A DNA stretch of 64,000 bases from Archivesica marissinica (Eukaryota; Mollusca; Bivalvia; Venerida; Vesicomyidae): the NCBI GenBank assembly GCA_014843695.1, contig CM026394.1, positions 38,580,382 to 38,644,381 of the forward strand. The letters run 5' to 3'. The position numbers were made by a program, and so were the translations under genes. Below are positions 1 to 10,539 of this stretch, piece by piece; the stretch's first letter is position 1; each line of letters opens with the position of its first letter. Under the pieces are notes generated by a model. It was not told where the DNA came from. It did no database searches and worked only from the letters and a program-made list of their open reading frames with translations.

Positions 1-340
1 TCCAAAGCGTATGCCAACAAAATCGTACAACATCTGTGATTGGCCTAACCGCACACTGACAACCAATCCAAAGCGTGTGCAAACAAAATGGTACAACAAC
101 TGTGATTGGCCAAACCGCAGACTGACAACCAATCCAAAGCGTGTGCCAACAAAATGGTACAACATCTGTGATTGGCCTAACCGCACTCTGACAACCAATC
201 CAAAGCATGTGCCAACAAAATGGTACAACAGCTGTGATTGGCCTGACCGCACATTGACAACCAATCCAAAGCATGTGCCAACAAAATGGTACAACATCTG
301 TGATTGGCCTCACCGCACACTGACAACCAATCTAAAGGGC
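1..340. repeat. 66-bp minisatellite, five copies, cut by window edge
   Basis: A 66-bp unit starting TCCAAAGCG repeats about five times with a few substitutions and runs off the left end. The period is 22 codons, so an open frame at 11-421 is a by-product of the repeat. From 340 to about 595 I see no gene. Confidence 0.9.
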
Positions 341-597
341 CTGAACATTTTGGCTATGGAAATTTCGAGAGAAAAAAGAATCTTGCATATATGTCAATAT
401 AACACAATCTATGTAATGTGAAGGGGTCCACCTGAACCAATAGCCCAACAAGCTCGCATTGGTCATTATATTATTGTACAAGACATTTGAAAGCTAAGCC
501 GATGGCGAACCGAAGGGTGTAACCCAACACTATAACACTGGTCAGTATCAAGGAATAAAAACATGTGCTGCGTTTATTGGTTGTTTGTATTTAAATT

Positions 598-830
598 CAT
601 TTAACGTCACTACCGGGTGCCCATTTGAACGACGGTCAGTTTACCTAACATAATTGTTCCTGGGCAGGCTCCAGCTGTTAACAGGTACTTGGTGTACCAA
701 CCTCCGTAAGAAACTGCCAACGTTTTCATATACACGTTCTTAGAGGGGCTCGATCTCGTGACCATCAGTGACGATAGGTTACAGAGGTATACAAGGCAGT
801 GACCTAGACCACTCGATCACGGAGGCGGTC
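598..830 (-). mobile_element. SINE-A copy
   Basis: The tRNA-like head is at the right (complement of CTCGATCACGGAGGCGG). The tail at the left carries the CGTCACTACCGGGTGCCC hairpin variant. It is more diverged than the copies at 6983 or 16986. Confidence 0.8.
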
Positions 831-837
831 CTGCATT

Positions 838-1112
838 TTGTGTTTTACGTTTATATATCGTCGCTACCGGTTGCCCATATGAGCGACGCCTCAAGAAGAG
901 ATTAGTCATTTTAGAATGTTGGGGAATAGTGCAATGATACAGACAGAGATACATTCCAGAGAGTCTCCTCTGGTTCTTTTACGTGCACGGTGTACAGCAC
1001 CGACACGAGACCTCGGTTTAAAGTCCCATCTAGGGTCAGACGGGGTATCGAACTTGCGATCCATGGATTACCAGACAAACGTGGCAACCACTCGACCACG
1101 GAGGCGGACCTG
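838..1112 (-). mobile_element. SINE-B body joined to a SINE-A-like head
   Basis: The tail (TTTATATATCGTCGCTACC) and body match SINE-B. The extreme right end reads CCACTCGACCACGGAGGCGGA, the head edge of SINE-A, so this is a composite or a nested insertion. Confidence 0.7.
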
Positions 1113-1239
1113 CAGGTATATTGCATTCCATATATTTATATCACATAGGGTAACACCAACGATGATATTAATAAGCGCGTATGACCGCCCACTTCGGTCA
1201 GTCTCGTAGGATAGCTCTCATAAATTAATAGAACATCAG

Positions 1240-1548
1240 TCTATACTAGAGATATATGGGTCTTAGGTTCGGGTCGTGGTGTGGTGTTTGGAACAGTGAG
1301 TGTAAGTGTGGGCTGCATGTATTCGTTATAGTGGTTTCGTTTAGTTTATGCAATTATGTTTTTTTCTTTTCTTGTCAAAATCCGTCATTTAGTTTAATTT
1401 TACTCTAATGTGATGTTCTGGTGAGGGCCGTTACCTAATGTTGTTAAGGCTTGTGGCCGAAACCATTTGTCTTATCATGCTATGTTCCTGTACTTATGCT
1501 TTGTATATTATAATAATCATGCAGAATGCAATAAAATATGATTAAACT
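1240..1548 (+). mobile_element. LINE-like 3' end fragment
   Basis: The block ends GCAATAAAATATGATTAAAC and contains GGGCCGTTACCTAATGTTG. Related ends occur at 6595-6765, 10045-10180 and 31550-32290, always in this orientation with the same AATAAAATATG terminus. This suggests 5'-truncated copies of one retrotransposon. No reverse transcriptase is visible. Confidence 0.55.
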
Positions 1549-1610
1549 AACTAGTAGCTCCGCCCTACTGCGTGTACAGTGTTGTAAGCCCAACAGATCG
1601 AATGGTGTGT

Positions 1611-1868
1611 GTGTTTTACTTTTATTTATCGTCGCTACCGGTTGCCCATATGAGTGACGCCTCCTGAAGAGATCAGTCATTTTAGATTTTTGGAGGATAG
1701 TGCATTGATACAGACAGATACCCATTCCAGAGTCTCCTCTGGTTCGTTTACGTGCACGGTATACAGCACCGATATGAGACCTCGGTTTAACGTCCCATCT
1801 GATAGACTGTTATTATTTTTAGGGTCAGACGGGGGATCGAACCTGCGATCTCTGGATTACCAGTCCGA
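1611..1868 (-). mobile_element. SINE-B copy
   Basis: It runs from the tail TTTATTTATCGTCGCTACC to GATCTCTGGATTACCAG at the head. The B box is seen as GGGGGATCGAACCTGCGA (complement). The outer part of the head is missing. It ends about 65 bp before the MRH exon at 1935. Confidence 0.85.
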
Positions 1869-1934
1869 ATGGTAATTTAACATCAGCATCTAAATAGTGG
1901 TGTAAATATTCAAATATAAATTATACATTTCTAG

Positions 1935-2056
1935 ATGTGTTTGACGGAAAATGGTACCGGAACACAGATAGGTGATGCTGGAAAGACATTGTTTCAGTAC
2001 TCGACAGACACGTCTATTGTTACAGCTGCCTACACAGTCAGAAGCAGCGAGCTACA
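1935..2056 (+). CDS. MRH gene exon: N-terminal part of MRH domain
   Basis: The acceptor is TACATTTCTAG and the donor CTACA|GTACGT; the exon is 122 nt and ends in phase 2. It reads MCLTENGTGTQIGDAGKT then LFQYSTDTSIVTAAYTVRSS. The Cys-Leu start, GTG-x-x-x-G turn and F-x-Y strand are typical of MRH domains. The ATG at its start is probably internal, since the exon follows an acceptor at once. A SINE-C begins 16 nt past the donor. Confidence 0.7.
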
Positions 2057-2072
2057 GTACGTAAAAACAACT

Positions 2073-2305
2073 GGAAGTCGTGATAGCGCAGTGGATGCGC
2101 GTTCGCTTCAGGTGCGAAAGGTCCGGAGTTCGAACCCCGCTGGAGCCGTTTCGATAGTGCCCTTAGGCAAGGCATTTAAATTCTACATTGCCTCTTTTCT
2201 CTCCTTCATGGCGATGGATTCCATCAGGAATGAGGTCTCGAGAGTGATTAGTATAAGTTGTAAGAAGTTGTTTCGCAATCGAGCTAAAATAAATTTGTAT
2301 AAACT
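2073..2305 (+). mobile_element. SINE-C copy
   Basis: It has the A box TAGCGCAGTGG, an anticodon arm TTCGC-TTCAGGT-GCGAA (CAG, Leu-like), the B box GAGTTCGAACCCC and the tail AAATTTGTATAAACT. It is nearly full length. Confidence 0.9.
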
Positions 2306-2359
2306 GATACTGAAAAACATTTCAACCAGATTATGTAATGTGTGCATGTGCCTTTAAAA

Positions 2360-3760
2360 GTGTGTGTATATTCAAGGAATAAATCCCGAGTTAATAGTTT
2401 CCATTGGGAGTGGCTAAAGTGTGTGGAAGCCGAATGTATCGGGCTATGGACTACATTGGACGTGGTTAAAGTGTGTGGAAGCCGAAGGTATCGAGATATG
2501 GACTACATTGGACGTGGTTAAAGTGTGTGGAAGTCGAAGGTATCGAGATATGGACTACATTGGACGTGGTTAAAGTGTGTGGAAGTCGAAGGTATCGTGT
2601 TATGGACTACATTGGACGTGGTTAAAGTGTGTGGAAGCCGAAGGATCGAGATATGGACTACATTGGACGTGGTTAAAGTGTGTGGAAGTCGAAGGTATCG
2701 GGTTATGGACTACATTGGTCGTGGTTAAAATGTGTGGAAGCCGAGGTACGGGTATGGACTACATTGGACGTGGTAAATAAATGTGTGGAAGCCGAAGGTA
2801 TCGGGTTATGGACTACATTGGTCGTGGTTAAAGTGTGTGGAAGCCGAAGGTATCGGGTTATGGACTACATTGGACGTGGTTAAAGTGTGTGGAAGCCGAA
2901 GGTATCAGGTTATGGACTACATTGGACGTGGTTAAAGTGTGTGGAAGCCGAAGGTATCAGGTTATGGACTACATTGGACGTGGTTAAAGTGTGTGGAAGC
3001 CGAAGGTATCGGGTTATGAATACATTGGACTGGTAAGTGTGTGGAAGCCAAGGTATCAGGTTATGGATACATGGACGTGGTTAAAGTGTGGAAGCCGAAG
3101 GTATCGGGTCATGGACTACATTGGTCGTGGTTAAAGTGTGTGGAAGCCGAAGGTATCAGGTTATGGACTACATTGGACGTGGTTAAAGTGTGTGGAAGCC
3201 GAAGGTGTCGGGTTGTGGACTACATTGGTCGTGGTTAAAGTGTGTGGAAGCCGAAGGTATCGGGTTGTGGACTACATTGGTCGTGGTTATAGTGTGCGGA
3301 GGCCGAAGGTATCGGGTCATGGACTACATTGGACGTGGTTAAAGTGTGTGGAAGCCGAAGGTATCGGGTTATGGACTACATTGAACGTGGTGATAGTGTG
3401 TGGAAGACGAATGCTTCCACGCTAACGTTAAACACGCCCAATGTAGTTCATTCACCGATGGAAATTATTACCCGCGATTCATTATATTTACATAAGTATT
3501 CTTTGCAATGGCACAAAGCAAATATAGCACACTTTGCATTTAAAATGTTTTAGTCCAGATTTGCAACTTACCGTGTGCATGACTATGTAAATAGATCATC
3601 ATTGGAAAAGCGTAAACTGTAAGACAGTCCTTTTCTCGCGACGAACGGTGCCTAACACTGCGACTGCGCATGTCCGTAGCTTCGAGTGCGCATGTCAGCT
3701 GAATATCATTAGTTGGAAACCCTCATACAAAAATGTATACTATCAGTGCACATACGTTCA
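2360..3760 (-). mobile_element. Foldback-type element with an internal satellite
   Basis: The right arm (about 3430-3760, reversed) matches 15530-15830 and 63370-63640. The left arm (TTAATAGTTTCCATTGGG, about 2393) is a short inverted counterpart of CCGATGGAAATTATTACCC at 3457. The 52-bp array occupies what is a single-copy loop at 15.8 kb. Confidence 0.6.
2400..3425. repeat. About 52-bp minisatellite, about 20 copies
   Basis: The unit contains ATGGACTACATTGGACGTGG then TTAAAGTGTGTGGAAGCCGA. Copies near 2990-3090 have several single-base deletions that the others lack. Overlapping short frames here are not genes. Confidence 0.92.
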
Positions 3761-3838
3761 TCAAATGAATTACAATTATAGCTATGTATATATATATATA
3801 TATATATATGTGTGTAAACAAAATCTTGATTTTCCAAG

Positions 3839-3923
3839 GGTATCCGAAGTAGAACTGATATGCGACCCAAAGGCCTGTGATCCGGTATTTACACCAACTG
3901 GAATGAAGTCCGTCGGACTATAT
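3839..3923 (+). CDS. MRH gene exon: central Cys-containing strand
   Basis: The acceptor is TTTTCCAAG and the donor TAT|GTAAGT; the exon is 85 nt, phase 2 in and 0 out. It reads VSEVELICDPKACDPVF then TPTGMKSVGLY. The SEVELICDP strand matches the family pattern (R-S-T-x-I-x-F-x-C-D), but the residue before Ser is Val rather than Arg. Confidence 0.8.
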
Positions 3924-4418
3924 GTAAGTACTAGTTAATTTATATAAACTGATTTTAGCTCGATTGCGAAACAAGTTATTGCAACATTAACCCAGTGCTC
4001 TTCCTAGAGGGCGATGTGGGCGAATGAGTCGCTCTAAGTGACCCACCCAGACTTCGCCATAATAAAAAATATTCAAACATTATTTTTGCAAACCAAACAA
4101 TCATACAGAACTGTGTCATAGTAAGATACACGTGCTCATTATAAAGCACTCCTATTTATATGTTGTATTTAATAGTCATACTGTGCATTTTAACAATATT
4201 GTGTTGCAATTTATTAAATAACACCATTTAAGAGTGCGATCGCGTGCGTTCTCATTTATCCCAAACAGTCTGACCTAGAATGAGCCTTGCTGATTAGCTT
4301 AGTCTCGATCGACACTTCACTCCTGATATCACCACGAGGGAATGAGAACCGGCAATATATGTATAAGTGTGCACATCACAGCCATGACTCTGGTAGGGCT
4401 AGCTCTACCCATTGGTTA
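3924..4418. other. Intron, no gene seen
   Basis: A SINE-C tail fragment (minus) lies at about 3938-3990. The rest is AT-rich sequence with nothing I recognise. Confidence 0.6.
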
Positions 4419-4422
4419 CTAG

Positions 4423-5091
4423 TGTAACATAGTTACCTTTTGCCATACGCCTATATACATGTGTCGTGATTAATTACCTTATGTTTTGATGACTCTCTTA
4501 ATTTAATTATTTAAACATGTATGATTATATTATAGGACAACAGTCTTTTCAGTGTGTGTACGGTATGTCCTTTGTTGGGGACATATGATATACATGTCTG
4601 CACTTAATAAAATGGATGGTGGAATTCCATTGTTTGGATCACGCAACCATCATATGGGATTTCACCAGACATGTGGTGATAGAGTGCTTACTAAGCAGCG
4701 TACACACAATGAATTGACTGGTGCAAGCCGGAATTAATGCATGGTTTGCAGAGGTGTTGCACTCTCTCTGGCAGTAGACACGGACGGTGTCACAGGGTCA
4801 TGGAAACGCATGATCGTGTGATCAAGTCTATTTGATATTCCATGCTAAATTGTCAACAATTGAAAAGCTAAATGAATTTGATTAGTTAAAAGAATTGTGG
4901 GCAGAGCTTATAGCTCTCCTCACAATTGTCTATAAAACCATCTCGGACAGCTTAGAGAGGGAGAGAGCCTGGTTGGTTACTATTGAGACTAGCGTCTCTG
5001 TGTTGGTTATAATGTCGGCTCTTAGATGTAATTAAATACTATTAAGACTTTGTTGTTGCTGTGATTACGTCGCCGAGTCCACATCGTAACA
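4423..5091 (+). mobile_element. Candidate solo LTR
   Basis: The segment begins TGTAACATAG and ends CATCGTAACA, giving TG...CA ends, with CTAG directly repeated on both sides (4419-4422 and 5092-5095). Inside are a TATA-like CTATAAAACC near 4930 and an ATTAAATA poly(A)-like signal near 5030, in the order expected of an LTR. No polyprotein is nearby. Confidence 0.4.
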
Positions 5092-5095
5092 CTAG

Positions 5096-5790
5096 GCGTA
5101 CAACCTATCTAGTGCACCAATGAGGCTCACATCGGTATGACCATATCATCTGGTAGTGTTGTTGTTGGTGCGAGTCTCAAAATGACAACAATAAAAATCT
5201 TAGACCAACAAAAGAAGAAAGCAGATTTGAGCTGAGGTTGAATCTCAGTATCAACCAATCAAATTACTTAAACGTTTTATAACCTCCTACACAGGTAACA
5301 CGAAGAGCATCAATCAACCTCCTCGATACTTATAGATTATCGGGATACATCGATAACAGCTAGCGATATCATCTGATCCGACATATATACAGAATATCAA
5401 TAGAAACCGGGCAATGGCATAAACCTAATCAAATTTCCAGAAATGAAAGTGTATCACATGCAACATACTAGAAGATGAATTCCATTTTCTATTGGAATGC
5501 CAATTATATAAAGATATTACAAGTACCTATTTTAAGCAATATTACTGGACACGTTAAAATAATTCCCACATTTATAGAAGTGATATCATTTGAAAACTCA
5601 GGTATTATGAAAAACTATTGGGTTTTGTCTAAGTTCAAGTTAAACAATTTAAATTACTGTTTATATCTGCATATAAATGTAATGATCGCCATTTTAAGTT
5701 GAAACTTTGTAGAACTGTAGGCTTAATTCTCTGGTTATTATAAGCTTCGAAATAGTAAATACCCAACACCCATCAGCTGGTTGTTTTTGT
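5096..5790. other. Intron, no gene seen
   Basis: AT-rich sequence between MRH exons. A 75-codon frame at 5475-5702 has no recognisable similarity and is probably chance. Confidence 0.5.
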
Positions 5791-5792
5791 AG

Positions 5793-5914
5793 AGTTTCCA
5801 ACTGACAAGTGTGTGCTCTTGTGCAGGGCTATGCAACGAAGATGGTCCAATCAATTGCAAGAATGCTAACAAAACGGAGCAAGCATTTGGTCCCGTGATA
5901 ATTGTGCTCCTTGC
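5793..5914 (+). CDS. MRH gene exon: end of MRH domain and start of membrane helix
   Basis: The acceptor is TGTTTTTGTAG and the donor CTTGC|GTAAGT; the exon is 122 nt, phase 0 in and 2 out. It reads SFQLTSVCSCAGLCNEDG, then INCKNANKTEQAFGP, then VIIVLLA. SFQLTSVCSC is the usual Y-x-F-x-x-x-S-x-x-A-C end of an MRH domain, and NKT is a possible glycosylation site. The hydrophobic start of the helix is completed by the exon at 7366. Confidence 0.8.
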
Positions 5915-6089
5915 GTAAGTCTGTCTCGTCTGTCTGTCCGTCCGTCCGCCCGCCCCATCTGTCTGTATGTCTGCGTGTGTCTGTCACTCACACTGACTTC
6001 TATATATATATTACACATGCCTGTATTTACCTCATATGACCTTTCAAATAAGCCACGCCCAGTGACATTTAGATTGATCTTATATAAAA

Positions 6090-6335
6090 GTATTTGTTTA
6101 TTATAGTGTCACTCCTATTTAAAGGGCCAGCCATTTCTGACTTATGAGATAGCTCTTTTTATGAACATCAGTACTTTTCGAATCCTATGCTTGTATGCCT
6201 GGCGCCAGGCATAATTATGTAATCGGTAACCAGTATTTAACTAGCTGGCGGCTCACTAACCGGCCATATCAGAACAAACCCCTGACGAGGTTCGAACCTT
6301 CGACCTCCCGCTCCGTAGGCGGACGCCTCAAACAC
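6090..6335 (-). mobile_element. SINE-F copy
   Basis: It carries a B box (complement GAGGTTCGAACCTTCGAC) and shares TTTATTATAGTGTCAC and GGTAACCAGTATTTAACTA with the copy at 25335-25530. Confidence 0.6.
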
Positions 6336-6594
6336 TAGTTCCACTTGTAGTACATGTATGTACGATGAATGTTAATATATATTGATAACAGGTTGGTGAA
6401 GTTGGTGTGATGTCCAATAAAGAAAACGCACTAAACATCTTTCTATTTCTCATTTTCGTCTTTAAAATTAACATCATCAAATTTCGAAATTTAGGTTTAT
6501 TAGTTTCCAGTTAATCAATATCAACATAGATAAAGTATAATTGATAGTACTGAGACGATATTGCACATTTTGTTAAATAAAGTTTGATTATTGG

Positions 6595-6765
6595 GAAGGG
6601 CCGTTTTCTAATGCTGGTTATAACTTGTGGCCCGACCCTTTTGCTATGTTACACAGATGTAATATATGTGCCTTATAATCTGTTAACTTATTTCACATCT
6701 GATTCATGCTCGAATGTAATATTGTATTGTCGAATGTATTACATATGAAATAAAATATGGTTAAA
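6595..6765 (+). mobile_element. LINE-like 3' end fragment
   Basis: It contains GGGCCGTTTTCTAATGCTGG and ends AAATAAAATATGGTTAAAA, like the copy ending at 1548. Confidence 0.5.
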
Positions 6766-6982
6766 ACAATAGGTCAATGGGTAAGCAACACGTCATGCCG
6801 TGACTAATCATCAACATGCAGGGATGTATTACACGTGTGTGCATACACTCATATATATGATGGCTGTATTAAAATGAATGCAAGAAAAGTTATATGATCA
6901 AGTATTATATGGGTTGGTGTAACTAAATGAGAAGTGGTGCGATACAGCACGAGTGGTAAACTTATTAATATCCGAGCGATCT

Positions 6983-7250
6983 TATTATGTTATATTTCGG
7001 GTTTTACGCCTGCATCAGCACCATTTTGGGCTATATCGCCGGCGGGCAGTTTTACCTAACAACACCTTTCCTGGGCAGGCTCCAGCGGTTAACCAGTACT
7101 TGGGTGCACCAACCTCCGTAAGAAACTGCCAACTTTTTCATATAAATGAGACACGGCCTGAGCGGGGCTCGAACCCGTGACCATCAGTGATGATAGGTTG
7201 CAGTGGTATGCAAGTCAGCGACCTTAACCACTCGACCACGGAGGCGGACC
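6983..7250 (-). mobile_element. SINE-A copy with 11-bp target duplication
   Basis: It is full length. CCGAGCGATCT flanks it on both sides (6972-6982 and 7251-7261), which shows retroposition and fixes its ends. The A and B boxes are clear on the minus strand. Confidence 0.93.
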
Positions 7251-7365
7251 CCGAGCGATCTAAATGTATTGTTTGATCTTCATTAAAGCGACACTACATC
7301 GGCGAAAACGCAAATGTCTGCAACAAAATAAGGTTAAATCAAAACGCACATGCTATATTTATTAG

Positions 7366-7492
7366 ATTGGCTAGCATGGTAGCCGTGTACCTTATCTGTG
7401 GTACATTATATATGAAGATCAAGAAGAATGCCTCTGGAACAGATCTGATACCAAATAAAGACATGTGGGGGAATGTTCAGCTGCTGATTACT
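7366..7492 (+). CDS. MRH gene exon: membrane helix and cytosolic start
   Basis: The acceptor is ATATTTATTAG and the donor ATTACT|GTAAGC; the exon is 127 nt, phase 2 in and 0 out. It reads LASMVAVYLICGTLYMK, then IKKNASGTDLIPNKDMWG, then NVQLLIT. A hydrophobic helix is followed by a basic stop-transfer and an IPN-x-x-x-W segment, as in cation-dependent mannose-6-phosphate receptors just after the membrane. The paralogous exon at 53528-53654 has identical length and phases. The final tail exon was not located. Confidence 0.85.
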
Positions 7493-7500
7493 GTAAGCAT

Positions 7501-7660
7501 TAGTTTATACAAATTTATTTTAGCTCGATTGCGAAACAAGTTCTTACAACTTGGCTCTGTCATTATCAATGCACTCTCCTCAAAGTCTAAAATGCCTAGT
7601 CTCTTCAGGAGACGTCGCTGATATAAATCACCGGTAGCGACGATAAATAAACGTAAACGC
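7501..7660. mobile_element. Head-to-head SINE-C tail and SINE-B tail fragments
   Basis: A SINE-C tail in minus orientation (AGTTTATACAAATTTATTTT) starts 8 nt past the splice donor. It is followed by the 3' part of a SINE-B in plus orientation, ending AGCGACGATAAATAAACG. Confidence 0.75.
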
Positions 7661-7711
7661 GTACAGTTATTGTATACTTGTCTACCGAATAGTATTGTTA
7701 TACACAATTAT

Positions 7712-7920
7712 TTGAGCTCGATTGCGAAACAAGTTCTTACAACTTATATTAATCACTCTCGAGACCTCATTCCTGATGGAATCCATCGCCATGAAGGAGA
7801 GAGAAGAGGCATGTGGAATTTTAAATGTATTGCATTGCCTCGTAACGGCTTCAGCGGGGATCGAAATTCGGGCCTTTCGCACCTGAAGCGAACGCGCTAC
7901 CACGGCGCTATCACGACGTC
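7712..7920 (-). mobile_element. SINE-C copy
   Basis: It runs from the tail (GAGCTCGATTGCGAAACAAG) to the head (CTACCACGGCGCTATCACGAC). The B box is degraded. Confidence 0.85.
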
Positions 7921-7924
7921 CACT

Positions 7925-10040
7925 GTAAGTATTGTATTTCCACTAAGTGTAGATAGAATATGTTTATATGTGTTTATAATAGCCATGATTAAAGATGGAA
8001 TTCGCATATCCTACACAAGTATGGCCCTAGTTAATGTGTGTAGTAGTAAGGGCGCCACTTTGGACATCACGACTGCGCATGCGCGATTCTACTTTCAGAA
8101 ACAGGGAAAACCCTCATGTTATATGGGCATACTAATTGCAACAAGTACACAAATCCCAAACACATTTTGCAATATAACCAAGAAATGTGGTTGATTTGCT
8201 TCTTGAAATTAGTTATAATATTTACATTTATTTTACCACAGTCTGTTCTTTTTGCATGTCATGAATGTATACTATGTTTCATATTTAAGATGGATGATTT
8301 GCCTTGCTAAGACGATTGTTCAGCATCCATAGATAAATTTGAAATATGCAGTCTGTTCATATATAGCGATATACTTATAAGTTATTACGGGGCTAATTTA
8401 TGTTGCGTAGCTGAATTTACGCTACAAAGCACGGGCCTACACATTCGTGTGGATTTTATTTGTTTGCTTTACCGAAAGACGAATAATAAGTTAAAGAGGG
8501 TTGATTCCGACTGATATAAAGCTAGCCACGTCATTTAATAATCAAAATCATGATCTCCGTTATCCATTTATAAGGAATAGATCACACTAATTGAATGAAA
8601 TACACGAAAACAATTGAAATATTACCACAAAACTACAAACATCTGTTATCTGGCAAATTGGACACAACACACAGGGGTGCTAAAGGAAGTAAACAAACTG
8701 GCACTGAGTGCGCAGGCGTTATTTTCTCGGGAACTAGTTATGATATGGCTATTTCTGGTTTGATACTGCTTCGTGACCTATCAAACCAACAAACGTACTA
8801 TCAGACTGGAAAGCACAGCGTATCTAGCTTGGATTGTAGACAGTATTGTCGTAGGCAAATAGAAGGGAAAAATAAGGCTGACATTCATATCTACGTAATA
8901 AATGTATATCTACATGGTCTCTTGTAACATAATGGGGTTATATGTTGATTATGTTAATTAATTACCTCCATAATTAGTTGTATAGCATGGTACATATTCA
9001 TGAGTATTGGTCCATTTATAATAATGCTGTATACGGTCGTTATACAAGGCAATTATACATGGAACTGTACTAACTGTTTATGTTGGCAGAGAAGCAAATA
9101 CATTTGGCAGATAAACAAGTATACTTGGCGTGGACATCCCTTACATGTAAAGGTTTTCCCACACATGTGTGCTATTACATCAGAAATGTACTCTGATGTT
9201 TTAAGTTTAAACAGTACACTTTCAAAATATTAACATGTTATTTCCATACAAGCATGTGTTTGCACCAAAACAATATATCCGAATTGATATAATGAGTGGC
9301 AGTTATGCCAAACATGTTTACTGGAACATCTGTAGCTTGACATTTTATGGAATACATGTCCAAGCTTGCTTCTCTATAACAGATGAGATAAATTTAAATT
9401 ATGGGGCGACGAACTGGGATTTTGAAAGTGCCGTAATGGTGCTTATGCACATCGTAACAATTTATTTTAATGATAAATAAATACTTGTGTTATAACTTGG
9501 ACTTGTTGAAACTTATGCTATACGATTACGGTACAATCTTGCATAGACAGGCCTATTATATTGATGTGTTTCAGGAGGGAATAATGTTCACATTCAGCAG
9601 ATGTCTACCGAAGAAATACAACTATGAAACAATGAGCTCATGACGCAGTGTCATCTAACTTGCTTTGTTTGTTTTGAAACTTGAATAGATGAATCAACAG
9701 CCACGGTTTAGCGACTGTCCAGTTTAAGATGTCGGAAACTGGTGTCCGTATTTATGTACGAGCATTATTTCAGGCATAGACGTGTCGGCGGGTAAATCCT
9801 ATATGACCAGGCTTCCGCATGCCATTTTCCTCACATGTTTCTTTGTTTAATATAAATTCGCACCGATTGCTGGGGTCAAATAGCGCTTCTTCAGATCTAT
9901 TATTTATAAAGTACCTCCTTTGATTGATGTATCTTTATGGCGTAACTAATATTGTGACAACTTATGGCCCAACACATTTGCTTCAACATTAATTGACAAT
10001 TCTTGTGCAAACCAATGACATGGAATGTATATACTATACA
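7925..10040. other. About 2.1 kb with no recognised gene
   Basis: A piece near 8060-8150 (ACTGCGCATGCGCGATTC, AAAACCCTCATG) resembles the arm of the foldback family. A 110-codon frame at 8595-8927 and two shorter frames at 9000-9480 match no family I know. The missing last exon of the MRH gene may lie here. Confidence 0.5.
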
Positions 10041-10044
10041 TAAT

Positions 10045-10180
10045 TATACTGGTGCGGGCCGTTGTCTAATGTTGCTAAAACTTGTGGCCCAAACCATTTG
10101 TATTGTCATGCTATGTATTGTATCTTAATGTGCATGACATATGTATTATTGATTTGCAATAAAATATGATTAAATAAAAA
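10045..10180 (+). mobile_element. LINE-like 3' end fragment
   Basis: GGTGCGGGCCGTTGTCTAAT leads to the end GCAATAAAATATGATTAAAT, as at 1240-1548. Confidence 0.55.
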
Positions 10181-10267
10181 CATAATGATAGCAGTGTGTT
10201 CATTTGTTTCGTTCTGCACATTGTATTGCACAGAATGAATGCAATAAAATATGTTTAAAAATCAAAC

Positions 10268-10533
10268 TGTTATGTTATATTTCGGGTTTTACGCCTGCAT
10301 CAGCACCATTTTGGGCTATATCGCCGGCGGGCAGTTTACCTAGCAACCCCTTTCCTGGGCAGGCTCCAACGGTTAACCAGTACTTGGGTGCACCAACCTC
10401 CGTAAGAAACTGCCAACTTTTTCATATAAATGAGACACGATCTGAGCGGGGCTCGAACCCGTGACCATCAGTGATGATATGCTACAGTGGTATACAAGTC
10501 AGCGACCTTAACCACTCGACCACGAAGGCGGAC
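10268..10533 (-). mobile_element. SINE-A copy
   Basis: It is full length and close in sequence to the copy at 6983. Confidence 0.9.
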
Positions 10534-10539
10534 CTGTTA

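Larger units (their letters stand above)
1935..7492 (+). other. MRH-domain type I membrane protein gene (partial model, 4 exons)
   Basis: Four exons (1935-2056, 3839-3923, 5793-5914, 7366-7492) join with GT-AG introns in phases 2, 0 and 2. They give a mannose-6-phosphate-receptor-homology lumenal domain, a transmembrane helix and a short conserved cytosolic stretch. The layout is that of the cation-dependent mannose-6-phosphate receptor family, whose known members carry ligands between the Golgi and endosomes. The usual ligand-binding Arg before the S-x-V-x-L-x-C strand appears to be Val, and no acidic residue is visible in the loop before the final Tyr. Phosphomannose binding is therefore doubtful. 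A first exon with signal peptide and a last tail exon were not found. The gene is convergent with the TEP gene. Confidence 0.75.

Noticed and set aside
1954..2357. Continuation of the 1935 exon as a 140-codon ORF
   Set aside because: The part after 2073 is a SINE-C; the donor at 2057 gives the phase needed by the exon at 3839.
7990..8060. Candidate last exon of the MRH gene (AAAG followed by ATGGAATTCGC)
   Set aside because: The polypyrimidine tract is weak and the peptide does not resemble a receptor tail.
8595..8927. 110-codon ORF
   Set aside because: No recognisable motif, no splice context and AT-rich; length alone is not convincing.
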